Below, one piece after another: positions 32,545-36,749 of a stretch of DNA of 36,749 nucleotides. The notes under the pieces were generated by a model. That model was given only the letters and a program-made list of their open reading frames with translations, was not told the DNA's origin and searched no databases. Source of the DNA: Vermiphilus sp. GTDB taxonomy: Bacteria > Ratteibacteria > UBA8468 > B48-G9 > DTJG01. The stretch spans positions 1 through 36,749 of the forward strand of contig DYKA01000008.1 of the NCBI GenBank assembly GCA_020722805.1. The letters are read 5' to 3'. Each line of letters opens with the position of its first letter. The stretch's first letter is position 1. A program made the position numbers and the translations under genes.

Positions 32545-33900
32545 ATGAGACTACTGTCTTTTCTTGTAATTGCTGCCTGTTTGCTTTCAGGATGCGCAAC
32601 AATACATCAGGAATTGGCAAAGGATTCAGCGATAAAGTTTTACATTCAGGGTTTAATCTATGAAAGCTCTGGAGATTTTGATAGCGCATTGTTTTCATAT
32701 CAGAAATCCCTGAAGAAAAATCCTGAAAACACTTTTCTGCTCAGGAAAATAGGAAAAATACTTCTGAAAAACAAAAAATATAAGGAAGCAGAGATTGTAT
32801 TCAGACAGGTATCTTCCCTGAATCCTGATGAGGCAGAAAATTTTCTGAATCTCGGTATGGCGAATTTTTTTCTGAAATCATATGGAAGCGCTATTTCAAA
32901 CATTGAAAGGGGATTAAAAATAAAGGAGTACCCTTCTTACAGGGTGGTGCTCTGTGACCTTTATGTGATAACAGGGCAGTACGATAAGGCAGCCAAATCT
33001 TATAAAATTCTGCTGGAAAGTTTTCCTTCAAACTTTTTGCTTCAATACAACTATGGACTGCTCCTTGAAAGGACAGGCAAAAACATTGAGGCGGAAGCGG
33101 CATTTCTTGAAACCGTAAAACTTCAACCCAATTTTGCCGCCGCTTATTTGAAACTCGCTTCTATCTACAATGAACAGGACAACGTTGAAAGTGCTATTAA
33201 GTATTACAACAGGGCAATTGAAATTTCACCACTTGAACCGGCTGGATATGAAGGACTGGTACAACTATATATCAGCAGAAAAATGCTGGAGCAGGCAGAT
33301 CTTACACTTTCAGAAGCAGAAGCAAAAAAAATTGATTCAGCCGGAATAAACCAGATGCTCGGTCTTGTAAGATTTCAAAAGCAAAAATATGAAGATGCAG
33401 AAGTATATTTTAGAAGGGCATTGAAGTTTGGAGAAAATTCAATGTTATGGTTCAACCTCGGGATTACATACGATAAACTGAACAGAAAAGCAGATATGGA
33501 AGAATGTATGCGCAAATCAATAAAAATAGACGGAACCAACCATCTTGCTCTCAATTATCTCGGCTATTCCCTTTTGCTGGAAAACAAAAACATTGATGAA
33601 GCACTGGCTTTAATCCAGAAAGCGATTAAGATTGAACCAGAAAACGGTGCATACCTTGACAGTCTCGGCTGGGCATATTATAAGAAGGGAAAATATAAAC
33701 TGGCAGAAAAGTATCTCACCGCAGCAGAAAGGAAGGAACTTGATCCAGAAATCTACGAACATCTCGGCTACCTTTATTACAGAATGAATGACCCTGTTCG
33801 GGCAATATACTGGTGGATAAGGTGCCTGGAACTTACACCGAAACAGGAAATATCGGAAATGGTAAAAAAGGCAAAACAGCAGATATCTTCAAAGAAATGA
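32545..33900 (+). CDS. TPR-repeat lipoprotein
   Basis: 451 residues. A short signal peptide ends in LLSGC with lipidated Cys17, then about ten tetratricopeptide repeats cover the rest (for example GDFDSALFSYQKSLKKNPEN, YKEAEIVFRQVSSLNPD, VESAIKYYNRAIEISP, IDEALALIQKAIKIEPENG, GKYKLAEKYLTAAE). Such proteins are periplasmic or outer-membrane scaffolds in envelope assembly or secretion; no specific partner is identified. It starts directly after the stop of the basic 31-residue gene. dxs starts in an ATGA overlap at its end. A longer dxs frame begins inside this gene at 33813 and is rejected. Confidence 0.9.
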   Translation: MRLLSFLVIAACLLSGCATIHQELAKDSAIKFYIQGLIYESSGDFDSALFSYQKSLKKNPENTFLLRKIGKILLKNKKYKEAEIVFRQVSSLNPDEAENFLNLGMANFFLKSYGSAISNIERGLKIKEYPSYRVVLCDLYVITGQYDKAAKSYKILLESFPSNFLLQYNYGLLLERTGKNIEAEAAFLETVKLQPNFAAAYLKLASIYNEQDNVESAIKYYNRAIEISPLEPAGYEGLVQLYISRKMLEQADLTLSEAEAKKIDSAGINQMLGLVRFQKQKYEDAEVYFRRALKFGENSMLWFNLGITYDKLNRKADMEECMRKSIKIDGTNHLALNYLGYSLLLENKNIDEALALIQKAIKIEPENGAYLDSLGWAYYKKGKYKLAEKYLTAAERKELDPEIYEHLGYLYYRMNDPVRAIYWWIRCLELTPKQEISEMVKKAKQQISSKK

Positions 33901-35723
33901 AAAACCTTCTTGAAAAAATCAATCAATCTCCTGACAATCTAAAAAAACTGACAAGAATAGAACTGGAACAACTGGCAAATGAAATTAGGGAAACAATTAT
34001 AGATGTTGTTTCCAGAAATGGAGGGCACCTCGCCTCAAACCTCGGAATAGTGGAAATAACAATTGCCCTGCATTATCTTCTGAATATACCTCCGGATAAA
34101 ATCATATTTGATGTTGGACATCAGGTTTACACTCATAAGCTGCTCACAGGCAGATACAGGACTTTCAACACTCTCAGGCAGTACCGGGGCATCTCGGGTT
34201 TTCCAAACACACAGGAGAGTGAAACAGACCTTTTTACAACAGGACACGCTGGAACAGCGATATCTGCAGGCATGGGGATTCAAACCGCAGAACAAATGGA
34301 AAAAAGTTCAGCCAAAACAGTTGTAGTAATTGGCGATGGCTCCCTTACAAATGGGGTAACCTTTGAGGGACTTAACAATCTTGGCGCCTCAAAGAAAAAT
34401 CTCCTGATAGTTCTCAATGATAATAATTTTTCAATCTCAAAAACCCGCGGTGCTCTCTCATATTACCTGACGAAATTAATAACGTTGCCTGTATTGACAA
34501 AATCCAGAGAAGAAATCAAGGAAATAATTGAAAAAATACCAGGACTCGGAGAACAAATTCTCAAAGTCGGCAAGGATATAGAACAAAAAACCAGGTACCT
34601 TGTTATACCCGGAGTATTTTTTGAAAAACTCGGGATTCAGTATTTTGGGCCTATTGACGGAAATGATATACATCGTCTTATTGACGTGTTGAAAAATATT
34701 ATTGATAAAGAAGGCCCAATAATTCTGCACACTATAACACGCAAAGGAAAAGGATATAAACCTGCTGAAGAAAACCCTGAAAAATTTCACGGTATCGGGC
34801 CGTTTAATATTGATACTGGCCGCCCACTGACAGAGAGTAAATCAACTGGTTTTTTTGTTGGAAAGATTCTTGAACAAGCAGGCGAGAAAAACGATTTCTG
34901 CGTAGTCACATCTGCGATGGAATACGGGCTGGGATTTGACGATTTTGCCAGGAAATTCCCGAAGAGGTTTTTTGATGTTGGAATTGCAGAAAGCCACAGT
35001 CTGATTTTTGCAGCAGGAATCGCAAAGGCAGGTAAGAAAACTTTTGTTGGAATATACAGCACATTCCTCCAGAGAACATACGACCAGATATTTCACGACA
35101 TATGTTTACAAAAATTACCTGTTATCATTCTTGTTGACAGGGCGGGCATTGTTTCTGGAGATGGGCCAACTCATCAAGGTATTTATGATATCTCATTTCT
35201 AAGAAGCATTCCGGAAATTACAATATTTTCGCCATACTCCCTTGAAAATCTTGAAGAAATTATGAAGGCAGCATTCAACTGGCAAAAACCTGCTGTTATC
35301 AGATACCCAAGGGAACTATTGCCTGAAACCGTGCAGGAAATAAAACAAAATGGTAAAATTGTATGTATGGGACTTGGTTCAATGGCATCCACTGCAAGAC
35401 AGGCGTGCATATTTTTGAATCAGCAGGGTTTCGCGATAGACTTTTTGCCTGTAAGTCAGGTGAAACCTGTTGATGATAAAATCAAACAAGCAATTGGTAA
35501 TTATGAAAAACTTATAACATGCGAGGAAGCAGTGCTTTCGGGTGGTTTTGGAACAAGCATTCTTGAATTCTGCAGCGAAAAAAATATACCGCGAAAAATA
35601 CTGAGGATTGGCATACCTGATGCTTTTATTGAAACGGGCTCACGCGAAAAACTTCTTGAAGTTCTGGAACTTGACGCAGAAGGTATAATCAAAAAAATAA
35701 AATGGTTTTATGAAAACACATAG
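33897..35723 (+). CDS. dxs: 1-deoxy-D-xylulose-5-phosphate synthase
   Basis: Condenses pyruvate and glyceraldehyde 3-phosphate, committing step of the MEP isoprenoid pathway, using thiamine diphosphate. 608 residues from ATG 33897, near the usual 620. Present: catalytic His in NGGHLASNLG, DVGHQVYTHKLLTGR, the ThDP motif GDGSLTNGVTFEGLNN (about 145-160), FDVGIAESHS and DRAGIVSGDGPTHQG. In most Dxs the AESH site reads AEQH, a small variant. It overlaps the TPR gene by four bases and nadK by 14. No other MEP pathway gene is in view. Confidence 0.95.
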   Translation: MKNLLEKINQSPDNLKKLTRIELEQLANEIRETIIDVVSRNGGHLASNLGIVEITIALHYLLNIPPDKIIFDVGHQVYTHKLLTGRYRTFNTLRQYRGISGFPNTQESETDLFTTGHAGTAISAGMGIQTAEQMEKSSAKTVVVIGDGSLTNGVTFEGLNNLGASKKNLLIVLNDNNFSISKTRGALSYYLTKLITLPVLTKSREEIKEIIEKIPGLGEQILKVGKDIEQKTRYLVIPGVFFEKLGIQYFGPIDGNDIHRLIDVLKNIIDKEGPIILHTITRKGKGYKPAEENPEKFHGIGPFNIDTGRPLTESKSTGFFVGKILEQAGEKNDFCVVTSAMEYGLGFDDFARKFPKRFFDVGIAESHSLIFAAGIAKAGKKTFVGIYSTFLQRTYDQIFHDICLQKLPVIILVDRAGIVSGDGPTHQGIYDISFLRSIPEITIFSPYSLENLEEIMKAAFNWQKPAVIRYPRELLPETVQEIKQNGKIVCMGLGSMASTARQACIFLNQQGFAIDFLPVSQVKPVDDKIKQAIGNYEKLITCEEAVLSGGFGTSILEFCSEKNIPRKILRIGIPDAFIETGSREKLLEVLELDAEGIIKKIKWFYENT

Positions 35724-36501
35724 GATATCAATCATTATTAACTCAAAAATTCCAGGAATTGAGGAAATTGAAGAGGACTTTGAAAGAATCATTAAAGGGC
35801 AGGGGGCAGAGATTGTCCCGTGTGGAAACCAGACAGAACTTCTCATATCTCTCGGCGGAGACGGCACAGTATTGAAGGGTTTCAGAACACTGCCATCATT
35901 CAATGTTCCGCTACTTGGATTAAATTTTGGTAAGTTCGGCTTCTTAACGATTGACTGCAAGGATAGATTAAAAACCATAGAGGATGTAATGACGGGGAAA
36001 TTCCGCGTCTCTCCCAGGATATACCTGGAAGGAGAATACACAACAAACAACAGGAAATCCTTTGTGGGCAGGGCATTAAATGAGATGCTGATATTCCGCA
36101 AGGACATCCGCATAGTTGAGTTTGAATTAACCCTGGGTTCAACAACATTTTATTTCAAAGCAGATGGAATAATTATCAGCACCCCGACAGGTTCAACTGC
36201 CCATGCTTTTTCTGCTGGAGGCCCAATTGTATTTCCTGAGGACAGGTCAATGGTGGTGGTTGCATTCGCTCCCTTTACTGCAACATGGAGAAACTGCATC
36301 TATGAAGGAAGCCACATATTGCTAAAACCATCACGGGACTGCGATATTGTTATGGATGGGCAGGAAAAGTTCATTCTTCGGGAAGGCGGACAGATTGAAA
36401 TAAGGCCAGGCAATAATGTATTCAAACTCCTTGTTCCTGAGGGATGGGATTTCTGGAAAACACTTAAGGAGAAATTCTCGTGGGGAAAAGGATTATCTTA
36501 A
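35710..36501 (+). CDS. nadK: NAD kinase
   Basis: Phosphorylates NAD to NADP with ATP or polyphosphate in the cytosol. 263 residues, compact. Diagnostic GGDGT (about 50-54), LLGLNFGKFGFLT, NEMLIFR, and DGIIISTPTGSTAHAFSAGGPIV near 156-178 are intact; DGQEKF is seen near the C-terminus. It starts inside the end of dxs and its last 22 bases overlap the ferredoxin gene. The dxs-nadK pairing is consistent with NADPH demand of the MEP pathway, but neighbourhood may simply be operon packing. Confidence 0.95.
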   Translation: MKTHRISIIINSKIPGIEEIEEDFERIIKGQGAEIVPCGNQTELLISLGGDGTVLKGFRTLPSFNVPLLGLNFGKFGFLTIDCKDRLKTIEDVMTGKFRVSPRIYLEGEYTTNNRKSFVGRALNEMLIFRKDIRIVEFELTLGSTTFYFKADGIIISTPTGSTAHAFSAGGPIVFPEDRSMVVVAFAPFTATWRNCIYEGSHILLKPSRDCDIVMDGQEKFILREGGQIEIRPGNNVFKLLVPEGWDFWKTLKEKFSWGKGLS

Positions 36502-36698
36502 AGGTAAACAAAAATATATGCAAAGGGTGTGGGCTTTGTGTTGAGGTTTGTCCTCAAAAAACTTTAAGAATTTCAAAAATGTTTAACAGGTTCGGATATC
36601 ATTTTGTTGAGACATCAGAAAACGACTGTAAAGGTTGCAAAAGATGTACGATCATATGTCCTGATGCAGCCATTGAGATTTTTCTTGAAGAGGATTGA
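36480..36698 (+). CDS. 2[4Fe-4S] ferredoxin, 2-oxoacid:ferredoxin oxidoreductase delta subunit-like (KorD)
   Basis: 72 residues with two cluster motifs, CKGCGLCVEVCP (Cys at about 14, 17, 20 and 24) and CKGCKRCTIICP, separated by KTLRISKMFNRFGYHFVE. The NRFGYH segment is characteristic of KorD/VorD-type subunits that pass electrons from the 2-oxoglutarate or branched-chain oxoacid oxidoreductase to ferredoxin. The start is GTG 36480, supported by AAGGAG at 36466-36471 with eight-base spacing. Genes for the alpha and beta subunits normally follow directly; here the next bases look like a mobile-element end. The stop codon TGA may itself be the first bases of that end, although the protein looks full length. 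Confidence 0.85.
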   Translation: MGKRIILKVNKNICKGCGLCVEVCPQKTLRISKMFNRFGYHFVETSENDCKGCKRCTIICPDAAIEIFLEED

Positions 36699-36749
36699 AG
36701 TCTCCCCCAAAAACTGGACAGTCCTTATAGGTGGATTGTAAGATATAAG
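36696..36749 (+). mobile_element. Possible IS3-family terminus at window edge
   Basis: Starting with TGA at 36696, the sequence runs into CCCCCAAAAACTGGACAG at 36704-36721. A TG-initiated end with a C-run, A-run and TGGACA block is the style of IS3-family terminal inverted repeats. No transposase is inside the window and the other end is not visible. The match is by eye, from memory of family ends, and needs a search against an IS collection. Confidence 0.4.

Noticed and set aside
1-36749. CRISPR array, tRNA or rRNA genes
   Set aside because: No regularly spaced identical repeats and no cloverleaf-like or rRNA-like segments were seen on either strand by eye.

Overview
The window looks like chromosome of an uncultured, probably anaerobic diderm (lipid A-making) bacterium. 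Evidence: lpxK and a large LPS-type glycan locus point to an outer membrane. A formate-tetrahydrofolate ligase, FolD and FchA set plus a KorD-like ferredoxin point to folate C1 and ferredoxin metabolism. Separate GMP-synthetase and half-CarB genes are an organisation known from archaea and some deep-branching bacteria. The lineage cannot be fixed from this sequence; a candidate phylum of the Omnitrophota or PVC-neighbour type is only a guess. All genes are on the + strand except an inverted island at 28029-30170. Genes are densely packed, often with ATGA or longer overlaps.

Layout. 1-191: degenerate direct repeat, then a promoter. 192-881: unknown lipoprotein. 900-4120: one-carbon module fchA-folD-fhs. 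4127-8256: CCA-adding enzyme, HIT protein, endonuclease Q family protein, lpxK. 8288-12223: GMP synthetase subunit B, C-terminal half of CarB, hisH, hisF. 12232-28023: surface-glycan locus with an ELM1-like protein, two GT9 proteins, several GT4-like glycosyltransferases, a GlmU-type pyrophosphorylase, a WbpB-D-E-I set predicted to make UDP-2,3-diacetamido-2,3-dideoxy-mannuronate, a second amino-sugar set (SDR, aminotransferase, acyltransferase) and a polysaccharide-deacetylase-like protein. 28029-30170 (minus strand): a frame-split GT9 gene and a GT4 gene. 30297-36698: gatC, accA, hisG, a 31-residue COX24/AURKAIP1-like protein, a TPR lipoprotein, dxs, nadK and a KorD-like ferredoxin. 36696-36749: a sequence resembling the terminus of an IS3-family element at the window edge.

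Most notable points: (1) FolD has Gln at the catalytic lysine needed for cyclohydrolase activity and sits beside FchA, a separate cyclohydrolase, so the two probably split the reaction. (2) Three transcription units have a sigma70-like -10 box 6-7 bases before the start codon, which suggests leaderless mRNAs. (3) The first GT9 protein has lost the GD and DSG-H signatures that its sister genes keep. (4) The inverted-island GT9 is split by a -1 frame change at an A7 run that reads as a slippery heptamer, close to a visible base-composition step. (5) The glycan locus has sugar-nucleotide and transfer enzymes but no flippase, polymerase, ABC exporter or UDP-GlcNAc dehydrogenase. No stretch over 300 bases lacks a gene, and I saw no tRNA, rRNA, CRISPR array or transposase gene.
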